From: Branchiibius sp. NY16-3462-2
GTDB lineage: Bacteria > Actinomycetota > Actinomycetes > Actinomycetales > Dermatophilaceae
Reading direction: 5' to 3'
Assembly (NCBI RefSeq): GCF_001594145.1
Contig: NZ_LVCF01000042.1
Coordinates: 1 to 64,000 of the forward strand
Length of the DNA: 64,000 nt
In this document: positions 40,979 through 49,138 of the stretch, piece by piece
Numbering within the stretch: the first letter of the stretch is position 1
Layout of the letters: each line of letters starts with the position of its first letter
Position numbers and translations under genes: made by a program
The notes under the pieces: generated by a model
Databases searched by the model: none
What the model was told of the DNA's origin: nothing
The model's input: the letters and a program-made list of their open reading frames with translations, nothing else

Positions 40979-41749
40979 TCAGCCGCCGGCTTCATTGAGT
41001 TGTCGCCGGGCCTCTGCCAACGCTTGCTCAGCGGCCGCGTGACGCTGCTGCGCTGCCGACAACGTCTCGTCGGCCGTCCGTAGCTCGTCCTCCGCGGCGG
41101 ATACGGCCTGCTGCAATCGCGCTCGGCGTGCGGCGGCGTGATGATCCGGCTTCTGCTTCGACTTCTGCGTCGCAGTGGTCTTCGGAGGGCTCTTCTTGTC
41201 GCTCGTCTTGTTGGTGCTGGTCTTCTTGTCGCTGGTTTTCTTGGCGGCCGGGGCCGCCCCGGTGGTCTCGCTCCACCGGGCGACGGCGTCACTGAGATCG
41301 ACCTCGCCAAAACCGCTGTAGCTCAGGGCTTTCGTCAGGCGGCCGCTGCGTAATGCCGCACCGGCGGCGGGATCGGCCAGCGCGGCGGTGGCGGTGGCCA
41401 TCACCTGGTCACGGAGGGTGCCTGTGGGTTGTCCCAATGCCTCCAGGAGCTGGTCGATCGCGGCGGTGCGCTCGTTCGACAGCGCGCGCATCGCGGGGGC
41501 GTCAACGCGCTGCTGGGCATCGCGCAGGCGATCGCCGAGATCGCACAGCTGCGCGACGACCGGGTCCTGGGCCAGCCGGTTCAGTGCGGTGGCAGCAGCG
41601 GTTGGTCGACGCAGGGCCTTGACCTCATCAGCGGCGTCAGCCTCACCTGCGGTGCGCAGACTTTTGACCAAAGCATCACGTGCCGTGACGAAGTGCTCGA
41701 CCGGGCCCGCGTAAAGAGCGGCGATGGATGAGCGCAGGTCGGTCATCAT
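40979..41749 (-). CDS. Hypothetical protein with basic linker and C-terminal coiled coil
   Basis: About 256 residues. The N-terminal 150 residues are alpha-helical and Ala/Arg-rich. Residues 165-200 form a Lys/Thr/Ser-rich linker (KKTSDKKTSTNKTSDKK). The C-terminal 55 residues are a coiled coil (AAEDELRTADETLSAAQQRH). Such proteins are common in actinobacteria and unassigned. It converges on the lipoprotein gene with one base between stops. Confidence 0.72.
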   Translation of the reverse strand: MMTDLRSSIAALYAGPVEHFVTARDALVKSLRTAGEADAADEVKALRRPTAAATALNRLAQDPVVAQLCDLGDRLRDAQQRVDAPAMRALSNERTAAIDQLLEALGQPTGTLRDQVMATATAALADPAAGAALRSGRLTKALSYSGFGEVDLSDAVARWSETTGAAPAAKKTSDKKTSTNKTSDKKSPPKTTATQKSKQKPDHHAAARRARLQQAVSAAEDELRTADETLSAAQQRHAAAEQALAEARRQLNEAGG

Positions 41750-41809
41750 CGGCTCCCGTCGCGGATTAGGTTGATCACATCACACGTTGCGCGCCAAGGG
41801 AGTCCCGCG

Positions 41810-43477
41810 ATGGCTACACAAGAGTTCGATGTCGTTGTCGTTGGTGCCGGGCTGGCCGGGCTGGTTGCCGCAGCCGAGGCTGTCGCTGCTGGCCGGAGCG
41901 TCGCTGTGCTTGACCAGGAGAACGCGAGCAACCTTGGCGGACAGGCGTTCTGGAGTTTCGGTGGACTCTTCCTGGTGGACTCACCCGAGCAGCGCCGGAT
42001 GGGGATCAAGGACTCGTTCGACCTGGCCTGGCAGGACTGGCAGGGCAGCGCCGCGTTCGACCGCCTGGGCGATGAGGACTCGTGGGCGGTCAAGTGGGCG
42101 AGGGCGTACGTCGAGTTCGCCGCCGGTGAGAAGCGCGCCTGGCTCAAAGAGCGGGACATCTCCTTCGTCCCACTGGTCGGCTGGGCCGAACGCGGCGACG
42201 GCCGGGCCGATGGTCACGGCAACTCGGTGCCCCGCTTCCACATCGCATGGGGCACGGGCACGGGAGTCGTGAAACCGTTCGTCGAGCGCACCCTCAAAGC
42301 GGCCGACGAGGGCCGGTTGACCTTCCTGCATCGGTATCGCGCGGACGAGCTCATCGTGGAGGCGGGGCGCGCCCTCGGGGTGCGGGGCGTCGTACTCGCA
42401 CCGGATGATCACCCGCGCGGTGAGCCCAGCAACCGCGACGTGGTGGGCGACTTCGAGGTGCGCGGCGGCGCGGTCGTGCTCACCACCGGCGGGATCGGCG
42501 GTAACCACGAGCTGGTGCGGCATTGGTGGCCGGAGCGGCTCGGCACTCCGCCGAGCTCGATGATCACGGGAGTCCCGGCGTACGTCGATGGTCGGATGCT
42601 CCAGATCGCCGAAGAGGCGGGGGCACGCACCGTCAACCGGGACCGGATGTGGCACTACACGGAGGGCATCCAGAACTGGGACCCGATCTGGCCGCAGCAC
42701 GCGATCCGGATCCTGCCCGGGCCGTCCTCGATGTGGTTCGACGCCCTCGGTCGGCGGCTGCCCTTCCCCTGCCTGCCCGGGTTCGACACCCTCTCGACGC
42801 TGCGGTACCTACGCACGACACCGGACATCGCGGCGCATGACCACTCGTGGTTCGTCCTCACCCAGAAGATCCTCGAGAAGGAGTTCGGGCTGTCGGGCTC
42901 GGAGCAGAACCCGGACATCACGAACAAGGACTTCAAACTGCTGCTATCACGGGTGAAGAGCGGTGCGCCCGGTCCGGTGGAGGCGTTCAAGACCAAGGGC
43001 GCGGACTTCGTGGTGGCCGACTCGCTCGAGGAACTGGTCGCGGGCATGAACAAACTCACCGATGAGCCGCTGCTCGATCCGGTGGACATCCGGCGGCAGG
43101 TCGAGGCGCGCGACCGGGAGATGGTCAACGGCTACAGCAAGGACGCACAGGTCACGGCGATCCACGGCGCGCGCAACTATCGCGGCGACAAGCTGGCCCG
43201 GGTGGCCTCGCCCCATGCGCTGCTGGATCCCAAGGCCGGTCCGTTGATCGGCGTGAAGCTGCACATCCTGACCCGCAAGTCGCTCGGCGGGCTGCAGACC
43301 GATCTGCAGTCGCGGGTACTGCGCCCGGACGGCTCGGTCTTCGAGGGTCTGTTCGCGGCCGGTGAAGCGGCCGGCTTCGGCGGCGGTGGAGTGCACGGGT
43401 ACAACTCCCTGGAGGGCACCTTCCTGGGCGGTTGCATCTTCTCCGGTCGCGCTGCTGGTCGGGCCGCCTCTGGGTGA
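41810..43477 (+). CDS. FAD-binding dehydrogenase (fumarate reductase/ketosteroid dehydrogenase-like)
   Basis: 555 residues. FAD-binding VVVVGAGLAGLVAAAEAVAAG at the N-terminus, then FWSFGG, the VVLTTGGIGGN segment, SMWFDALGRRLPFP, and the FAD C-terminal region FAAGEAAGFGGGGVHGYNSLEGTFLGG. The family resembles 3-ketosteroid 1-dehydrogenases and fumarate reductase flavoproteins, but its substrate is unassigned. ATG 41810 has AAGGGAG about 10 bases upstream. It is a single gene, followed after 24 bases by the AI-2E-like permease gene. Confidence 0.88.
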   Translation: MATQEFDVVVVGAGLAGLVAAAEAVAAGRSVAVLDQENASNLGGQAFWSFGGLFLVDSPEQRRMGIKDSFDLAWQDWQGSAAFDRLGDEDSWAVKWARAYVEFAAGEKRAWLKERDISFVPLVGWAERGDGRADGHGNSVPRFHIAWGTGTGVVKPFVERTLKAADEGRLTFLHRYRADELIVEAGRALGVRGVVLAPDDHPRGEPSNRDVVGDFEVRGGAVVLTTGGIGGNHELVRHWWPERLGTPPSSMITGVPAYVDGRMLQIAEEAGARTVNRDRMWHYTEGIQNWDPIWPQHAIRILPGPSSMWFDALGRRLPFPCLPGFDTLSTLRYLRTTPDIAAHDHSWFVLTQKILEKEFGLSGSEQNPDITNKDFKLLLSRVKSGAPGPVEAFKTKGADFVVADSLEELVAGMNKLTDEPLLDPVDIRRQVEARDREMVNGYSKDAQVTAIHGARNYRGDKLARVASPHALLDPKAGPLIGVKLHILTRKSLGGLQTDLQSRVLRPDGSVFEGLFAAGEAAGFGGGGVHGYNSLEGTFLGGCIFSGRAAGRAASG

Positions 43478-43501
43478 CGCACGCGTGGCAGGATCGGGGG
43501 T

Positions 43502-44674
43502 ATGAATCAGCGGCCCCGTCGGGCATCGGACGATGTGTCCTTCGGTATCAAGGTCGCCGCGCTCTGGTCGGTGTGCCTGCTAGCGATCATCGCCTTCCTG
43601 GCCGCCCTGGTGTGGCTGCTCAATTCGATCTCGTTGGTCACGATCACGGTTGCGGTCGCGATCATGATCACCGCGCTGTTGCAGCCGGCCGTTGCGTGGC
43701 TGGATCGCCGGGGAATGCCCCATGCTCTGGCCGCGATCCTGGTCTACATCGTGGGGATCGCTCTGCTGGGCCTGGCGCTGTGGTTCGTGATCTCGCAGAT
43801 CGCTCAGTCCCAGACCAACATCGGCCAGCAGTTGACCGCGTCCCTGACCACCATTCGTGACTGGTTGGTCAACGGGCCGATCCACATGTCGTCCAACGAG
43901 GCCGACAAGTACACGATCCACCTGGGTCAGACGATCGGGCAATACAAGAACCAGATCGCCTCCGGCGCCTGGGAGAGTGCGAACACGGCGATCGGGATCG
44001 TCTCCGGTGGGGTGTTCACGCTCTTCGCGGTGCTGTTCGTGCTGCTGGACAACGGCAAGATGTTCGGCTGGTTCGTGAAGTTCTTCCCGGATGACATCGA
44101 GGGTCACGTGTGGGCCGGTGGCGCCGCCGCCTGGCGCACGCTGACCGCCTACATGCGCAGTCTGGTCCTGTTGGCCGCCGTCAACGCGGTCGCGATGGTG
44201 CCGGTCATGATGATCGCCGGCCTGCCCTTGGTGGTGCCGCTGGCGGTGCTGCTCTTCATCGGTTCGTTGGTGCCGATGGTCGGTGTCCTGGTGGCGGGCG
44301 CCGTGGTGGTCCTGATCGCCCTGGTCACCAAAGGCATCACCACGGCCATTGTCGTGGCCATCATGCTGGTGCTGATCGTGCAGTTGTTCGGCAACCTGCT
44401 CAACCCGGTGATCCTGGGCAAAGCCGTCGATATCCACCCGTTCGCGATCCTGGTCGGCGTCACCGGAGGCACGTTGCTCGCCGGCGTCTTCGGTGCCTTC
44501 GTTGCTGTGCCGTTCATTGCCGTGGTCAATAACGCGATGCGCGCGATCCGGGAGTACAACGAGGGCGAGATCGATCCACTGATCGCCGGCCACCTGCCCC
44601 AGGAGATCGCCGATCATCCGCCGGCCGTGCCGCACGGCCAGGAGCATCGCCTACCCGATCCGGACACCGCGTGA
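43502..44674 (+). CDS. AI-2E family transporter
   Basis: 390 residues with about eight membrane helices in the arrangement of the AI-2E/UPF0118 family, including the central GHVWAGGAAAWRTLTAYMRS linker and the later IGSLVPMVGVLVAGAVVVL and FGNLLNPVILGKAVDIHPFAI. Members export autoinducer-2 or act as Na+/H+ antiporters; the actual substrate here is unknown. The stop overlaps the Nudix start in a GTGA. Confidence 0.9.
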   Translation: MNQRPRRASDDVSFGIKVAALWSVCLLAIIAFLAALVWLLNSISLVTITVAVAIMITALLQPAVAWLDRRGMPHALAAILVYIVGIALLGLALWFVISQIAQSQTNIGQQLTASLTTIRDWLVNGPIHMSSNEADKYTIHLGQTIGQYKNQIASGAWESANTAIGIVSGGVFTLFAVLFVLLDNGKMFGWFVKFFPDDIEGHVWAGGAAAWRTLTAYMRSLVLLAAVNAVAMVPVMMIAGLPLVVPLAVLLFIGSLVPMVGVLVAGAVVVLIALVTKGITTAIVVAIMLVLIVQLFGNLLNPVILGKAVDIHPFAILVGVTGGTLLAGVFGAFVAVPFIAVVNNAMRAIREYNEGEIDPLIAGHLPQEIADHPPAVPHGQEHRLPDPDTA

Positions 44675-45174
44675 CCCAGCCGTCGCAGGCGCGGGTCGCC
44701 GGGTTGCGGATCTACCGTCTGCTCCCGTCGGTGATTACGGCGCCGGTGGTGCACCTGGTCACCCCGTCGTTCACGATGGGTGCCATCGCTGTCATCGAGT
44801 ACGGCGATCGGATCCTTGCGCTGCGACAACTGCACCGCCGCGGCTTGTCCCTGCCTGGTGGTCTGGTCGATCGCGGTGAGACCCCGCAGCAGGCCGTGGT
44901 GCGCGAAGTCCTGGAGGAGACCGGGCTGCGGGTGACCAGTGGCGCGGTGTACGCCGTGTCCGTGGCCACCCGCCGACGCCAGGTCGACGTGATCTTCCGG
45001 ATCGTCTGCGATACGCAACCGCAGATCCATCCGGCCAGCGAGGCCACGTCGTACGAGTGGGTGGATCCCTCGTCGTGGGATCCCGCACTGGCCGACAAGT
45101 CGACCCGGCGGATCCTCAAAGCCCTGCACGCGGCGTACGGCGATCCAGGCCCTGGGCGGGTCCTGACCGACTGA
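44671..45174 (+). CDS. Nudix hydrolase
   Basis: 167 residues. The complete Nudix box GGLVDRGETPQQAVVREVLE followed by ETGLRV is at about 66-91. VVHLVTPSFTMGAIAVIEYGDRILALRQ precedes it, and the C-terminal part has VDVIFRIVCD and ATSYEWVDP. It probably hydrolyses a nucleoside diphosphate derivative. Translation is coupled to the AI-2E gene (GTG 44671). Confidence 0.9.
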   Translation: MTQPSQARVAGLRIYRLLPSVITAPVVHLVTPSFTMGAIAVIEYGDRILALRQLHRRGLSLPGGLVDRGETPQQAVVREVLEETGLRVTSGAVYAVSVATRRRQVDVIFRIVCDTQPQIHPASEATSYEWVDPSSWDPALADKSTRRILKALHAAYGDPGPGRVLTD

Positions 45175-45178
45175 GGGG

Positions 45179-45730
45179 CTAGAGGTACTGGCCTGTGGAG
45201 TGACCCGGCTCGGGCCCGGGTGACGGCGGGGTCGAGCCGGGCGGCAGCCCACGGCGCATCGCCTGCAGCTGCGCCTGCGCGGCCATCTGCTGGGCGACGA
45301 TCGCGGTCTGGATCCCGTGGAAGAGACCTTCGAGCCAGCCGACCAGCTGGGCCTGGGCGATCCGCAACTCGGCATCGCTGGGAGATTCCTCGCTGAACGG
45401 CTGGGAGATCCGGTCCAACTCCTCGACGAGTTCGGGCGCCAGCCCGTCCTTGAGTTCGTTGATCGACTGCTCGTGGATCTGCGCGAGGCGCTTGCGGCCG
45501 GCTTCGTCCAGCGGAGCGCTACGAACCTCCTCCAGCAGTTGCTTGATCATCGAGCCGATCCGCATGACTTTCGCGGGTTGCTCGACCAGGTCGGCGGGGC
45601 TGGTGGGTTCGTCGGCTCCGGTGGGCTCCTCGTTGGGGGCGACGCCCATCCCGGTCTCGGTGACGACGACCACCTTGTCGTCGTCCTGGTGCACGACGCC
45701 GGAAACGGCCTGCTGCTCGTTGTCGGTCAT
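45179..45730 (-). CDS. bpa: Bacterial proteasome activator
   Basis: 183 residues matching the actinobacterial Bpa/PafE family (DUF2587). The central helical bundle is KVMRIGSMIKQLLEEVRSAP and DAELRIAQAQLVGWLEGLFHGIQTAIVAQQMAAQAQL. The Pro-rich tail ends in GQYL, the C-terminal motif that docks into the proteasome alpha ring and opens its gate without ATP. Its presence implies a 20S proteasome in this organism. It converges on the Nudix gene (4 bases between stops). Confidence 0.93.
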   Translation of the reverse strand: MTDNEQQAVSGVVHQDDDKVVVVTETGMGVAPNEEPTGADEPTSPADLVEQPAKVMRIGSMIKQLLEEVRSAPLDEAGRKRLAQIHEQSINELKDGLAPELVEELDRISQPFSEESPSDAELRIAQAQLVGWLEGLFHGIQTAIVAQQMAAQAQLQAMRRGLPPGSTPPSPGPEPGHSTGQYL

Positions 45731-45747
45731 GAGTCCATCCTGCCTGG

Positions 45748-46716
45748 TCAGAACGTCAGCAAGATCTTGCCGATGTGCTGGGACTGCGCCATCGCGCGGT
45801 GGGCGTCGGCTGCTTGCTCGATGGGGAACGTCTCGCTCACGATCGGGCGGATGCTGCCGTTGGCGATCAGCGGCCAGACGTGCTCGCGGACCTGGTGGAC
45901 GATGGCGGCCTTCTGTTCAAGGGGTCGGCTGCGCAGGTTGGTGGCGGCGACCGTGCCCCGCTTGACCAGGAGCTGGTTGATGTCCAGCTCGGCCTTGGTG
46001 CCGCCCTGCAGGCCGATGATTACCAGGCGGCCACCGTCCGCGAGTGCAGTGACGTTGCGAGACAGGTACTTTGCGCCGATGACGTCGAGGATCACGTCGG
46101 CACCGCCGGCCTCCTGGATGACCTCGACGAAGTCCTGCTCGCGGTAGTTGATCAGGATGTCCGCACCCAGCGCGGCGCACGCGTCGAGCTTCTCCTGGGA
46201 CCCGGCCGTCACCGCGATCCGGGCGCCGAGATGCTTGGCGATCTGGATGGCCATCGTGCCGATGCCGCTGGAGCCGCCGTGCTGCAGGAAGAGGTCACCG
46301 GTCTTCAGGTGGGCGGTCATCACGATGTTGGACCACACCGTGCAGACCACCTCTGGGAGTGCGGCCGCGTCCTGCAGGCTCACCCCTTGGGGGACGGGTA
46401 GGACCTGCCCGGCGGGTACGACGACCTGCTCCGCGTAGCCACCCCCGGCTAGTAGCGCGCACACCTCGTCGCCGATCGCCCAGCCCATCGCTGCGCTTCC
46501 GAGCTGGGTGATCGTGCCGCTGACCTCCAGGCCGGGGACCTCGGAGATCCCTGGGGGCGGTGGGTAGAAGCCCTGCCGCTGCATCAGATCCGCGCGGTTC
46601 ACCCCTGCTGCGGCCACCTCGATCAGGACCTCGCCGGGGCCGGGGCTCAGATCCGGCACCTCGCTGAGGGTGAGGACGTCCTCGTCGCCGAATTCCGGGA
46701 TGGTGATCGCACGCAT
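45748..46716 (-). CDS. NAD(P)H:quinone oxidoreductase, PIG3-type MDR family
   Basis: 322 residues of the zinc-independent medium-chain dehydrogenase family. GVNRADLMQRQGFYPPPPG is the PIG3/quinone oxidoreductase N-terminal signature. GGYAEQVVVPAGQVLPVP, LQHGGSSGIGTMAIQIAKHLG (NADP site) and ADVILDVIGAKYL follow. It probably reduces quinones or enones with NADPH. It follows the divergent IclR gene with only about 10 bases between the stop of one and the start of the other on the same strand. Confidence 0.9.
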   Translation of the reverse strand: MRAITIPEFGDEDVLTLSEVPDLSPGPGEVLIEVAAAGVNRADLMQRQGFYPPPPGISEVPGLEVSGTITQLGSAAMGWAIGDEVCALLAGGGYAEQVVVPAGQVLPVPQGVSLQDAAALPEVVCTVWSNIVMTAHLKTGDLFLQHGGSSGIGTMAIQIAKHLGARIAVTAGSQEKLDACAALGADILINYREQDFVEVIQEAGGADVILDVIGAKYLSRNVTALADGGRLVIIGLQGGTKAELDINQLLVKRGTVAATNLRSRPLEQKAAIVHQVREHVWPLIANGSIRPIVSETFPIEQAADAHRAMAQSQHIGKILLTF

Positions 46717-46726
46717 GCGTTTCAGC

Positions 46727-47500
46727 CTACGTCTGCGCGCGACGCCCGAGTCTGCGGGACAGCTCTGCTGCCGATCGGCGTACGTCGATCGCGGCCTTTT
46801 CGGGGTCGCTCACCTGATCGACCGGGTAGGTGAGCGCGATCCCGGCCACGGGGAAGTCGTTGTGGTCGAGGACGGCGGCCGCTACGGAGGCGAATCCGGC
46901 TGTGACAGAGTCACTTTCGGTGGCAATCCCGCGCTGTCGGACGGTCGCCAGTGCGCTACGCAGTTGCGTCAGGGAGGTCGGTCCGAGGCCGTTGCGCTGG
47001 GCGAACGAGTCACGGTCGGGGTAGAGGGCACGCACCTGCGCCGACGGTAGGGCGGCCAGCATCGCCAGCCCGGAGGCGGTGACGGTCGCGGGCAGTCGGA
47101 CGCCGACGTCGGTGACCAGGGAGGGACGGCGCGGCGCACGTTCCTCGATCACGTAGAGCACGTCGCGGCCGTGCAGCACCGCGAGGTGCGCATTGTGCGT
47201 GGTGGCATCGACCAGCCGGGTCAGGATGGGCCGGGCGATGCGTTGTAGCGGGGCCTGTCGGCTGTACGCGGAGCCGAGTTCGAAGGCGGCAACACCCAGG
47301 CCCCAGCGTCGGTCCTCGTCCAGGTGGACCACGAAGCCGGTCTCCTTGAGGACCGTGAGCACGCGATAGGTGGACGAGCGGGGCAGGTCGAGGGCCCGGG
47401 CGATGGCGGCAGCGGGGAGGGGTTCGGCGCGCCGGGCAAGCAGTTGAAGCACGGCGATCGCGTGTGCGGCAGCGGGAGCGGCCATATCTGACTGTCTCAT
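46727..47500 (-). CDS. IclR-family regulator of the hut genes
   Basis: 257 residues. The N-terminal winged HTH is AVLQLLARRAEPLPAAAIARALDLPRSSTYRVLTVLKE, then the IclR effector domain (SAYSRQAPLQRIARPILTRL, VTASGLAMLAALP, DHNDFPVAGIALTYP). Its start lies in the operator palindrome at 47493-47510, divergent from hutH, so it is the likely local regulator of histidine utilisation, responding to urocanate or histidine. ATG 47485 is an alternative start that would leave the operator outside the coding region. Confidence 0.87.
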   Translation of the reverse strand: MRQSDMAAPAAAHAIAVLQLLARRAEPLPAAAIARALDLPRSSTYRVLTVLKETGFVVHLDEDRRWGLGVAAFELGSAYSRQAPLQRIARPILTRLVDATTHNAHLAVLHGRDVLYVIEERAPRRPSLVTDVGVRLPATVTASGLAMLAALPSAQVRALYPDRDSFAQRNGLGPTSLTQLRSALATVRQRGIATESDSVTAGFASVAAAVLDHNDFPVAGIALTYPVDQVSDPEKAAIDVRRSAAELSRRLGRRAQT

Positions 47501-47510
47501 ATGTGAGACA
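47493..47510. promoter_or_regulatory. Operator between the IclR gene and hutH
   Basis: TGTCTCA-TATG-TGAGACA is a perfect 7-bp inverted repeat with a 4-base spacer, 46 bases before hutH and overlapping the first possible start of the regulator gene. The only other sequence in this short divergent gap is the hutH promoter. It is the best candidate for the binding site of the IclR protein and would control both directions. Confidence 0.65.
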
Positions 47511-47555
47511 AGACTGCCCCGTCAAGGGTGGGTTTCTCGTCGTTGGGGCGGTGCA

Positions 47556-49112
47556 ATGGAAGGCATGAGCCTCGTGGACACCCAGACCGTGACTGTCGGC
47601 GTCGGACCTGTGAGCCGGGACGACGTCGTGGCGGTGGCGCGGTATGACGCACGGGTGGAGCTGGGTGCTGACGCCCTGTCGGCGATGTCGGACAGTCGCG
47701 CGGTCATCGAACGACTCGCGGACGACACGGTGGCGCACTACGGCGTCTCGACCGGGTTCGGAGCACTGGCCACTCGACACATTCCGTTGGACGACCGGAA
47801 ACAGTTGCAGCGCAGCCTGATCCGCTCGCACGCCGCCGGCAACGGCCCCGAGGTGGAGCGCGAGGTCGTGCGCGCGACGATGCTGCTCCGCCTGTCCACC
47901 CTGGCAACCGGCCGCACTGGAGTCCGCCCGGTGGTTGCGCAGACGTACGCCGCGCTGCTGAATGCCGGCATCACGCCGGTCGTGCATGAGTACGGCTCGC
48001 TCGGCTGCTCCGGCGACCTCGCGCCGCTCGCGCATTGTGCGCTCGCAGTGATGGGGGAAGGTGTGGTGCGCGACGCCTCGGGCGACGTGCGGCAGACCGG
48101 TGATGCGCTGCGCGAGGCCGCCATCGAGCCGGTCGAACTGGCCGAGAAGGAGGGCCTTGCGCTGATCAACGGCACCGACGGCATGCTCGGGCAGCTCAGC
48201 CTCGCGTTGCACGACCTGGCTCGGTTGGTGACGACCGCCGACATCACGGCTGCGATGTCGGTCGAGGGTCTGATGGGCACCGATGACGTCTTCGCCGCGG
48301 ACCTGCAGGCGTTGCGTCCGCAGCTCGGCCAGGGTGCGAGTGCGGAGAACATGCGGAAGGTGTTGAGCGACAGCCAGATCCGTGAGTCACACCGCCTCGC
48401 GGACGAATGCCCGCGGGTGCAGGATGCGTATTCGCTGCGGTGTGCGCCCCAAGTGGCCGGTGCCGTGCGCGACACCATCGCCCACGCGGCTCTGATTGCG
48501 GACCGCGAACTCGCCTCTGCTGTCGACAATCCCGTCGTCACGCTGGACGGCCGGGTCGAGTCCAACGGCAACTTCCACGGAGCCCCGGTGGCGTATGTCC
48601 TGGACTTTCTGGCCATCGCGGCTGCCGACCTGGCGTCGATGAGTGAGCGGCGGACCGACCGGTTCCTCGACGTCGCCCGCAACCACGGACTACCGGCCTT
48701 CCTGGCCCACGACCCCGGTGTCGACTCCGGGCTGATGATCGCCCAATACACCCAGGCAGCAATCGTTTCCGAGCTCAAACGACTCGCGAACCCGGCCAGC
48801 GTCGACTCGATCCCGAGCAGCGCCATGCAAGAGGACCACGTGTCGATGGGCTGGTCGGCCGCTCGCAAACTGCGCCGGGCCGTCGACGGCCTGACCCGCG
48901 TCCTGGCGATCGAGTGCCTCACCGCGTCCCGCGGGCAGCAGTTGCGCGCACCTCTCACCCCTGCCCCGGCGACGGGCGCGGTCAGCCAGGCACTCGGCGT
49001 ACCTGCAGGTCCCGATCGTTTCCTGGCACCCGATATCGAAACCGCTGTTGAACTCGTGCAATCCGGGGGCGTCGTCGATGCCGCTGAAGCCCACACCGGA
49101 CCGCTGAACTAA
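47556..49112 (+). CDS. hutH: Histidine ammonia-lyase
   Basis: 518 residues; deaminates L-histidine to urocanate. Family motifs are HYGVSTGFGALATR (Tyr62), the cofactor-forming loop GSLGCSGDLAPLAH, and the later NDQF-type active-site region. The MIO cofactor forms by cyclisation of three residues that are usually Ala-Ser-Gly; here they are Cys151-Ser152-Gly153. The serine that becomes the dehydroalanine-like centre is kept, so activity is expected. It is the first gene of the hut operon, with hutU 26 bases downstream. Confidence 0.95.
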   Translation: MEGMSLVDTQTVTVGVGPVSRDDVVAVARYDARVELGADALSAMSDSRAVIERLADDTVAHYGVSTGFGALATRHIPLDDRKQLQRSLIRSHAAGNGPEVEREVVRATMLLRLSTLATGRTGVRPVVAQTYAALLNAGITPVVHEYGSLGCSGDLAPLAHCALAVMGEGVVRDASGDVRQTGDALREAAIEPVELAEKEGLALINGTDGMLGQLSLALHDLARLVTTADITAAMSVEGLMGTDDVFAADLQALRPQLGQGASAENMRKVLSDSQIRESHRLADECPRVQDAYSLRCAPQVAGAVRDTIAHAALIADRELASAVDNPVVTLDGRVESNGNFHGAPVAYVLDFLAIAAADLASMSERRTDRFLDVARNHGLPAFLAHDPGVDSGLMIAQYTQAAIVSELKRLANPASVDSIPSSAMQEDHVSMGWSAARKLRRAVDGLTRVLAIECLTASRGQQLRAPLTPAPATGAVSQALGVPAGPDRFLAPDIETAVELVQSGGVVDAAEAHTGPLN

Positions 49113-49138
49113 CTGTCAACGAACGCAAGGAGATCACC

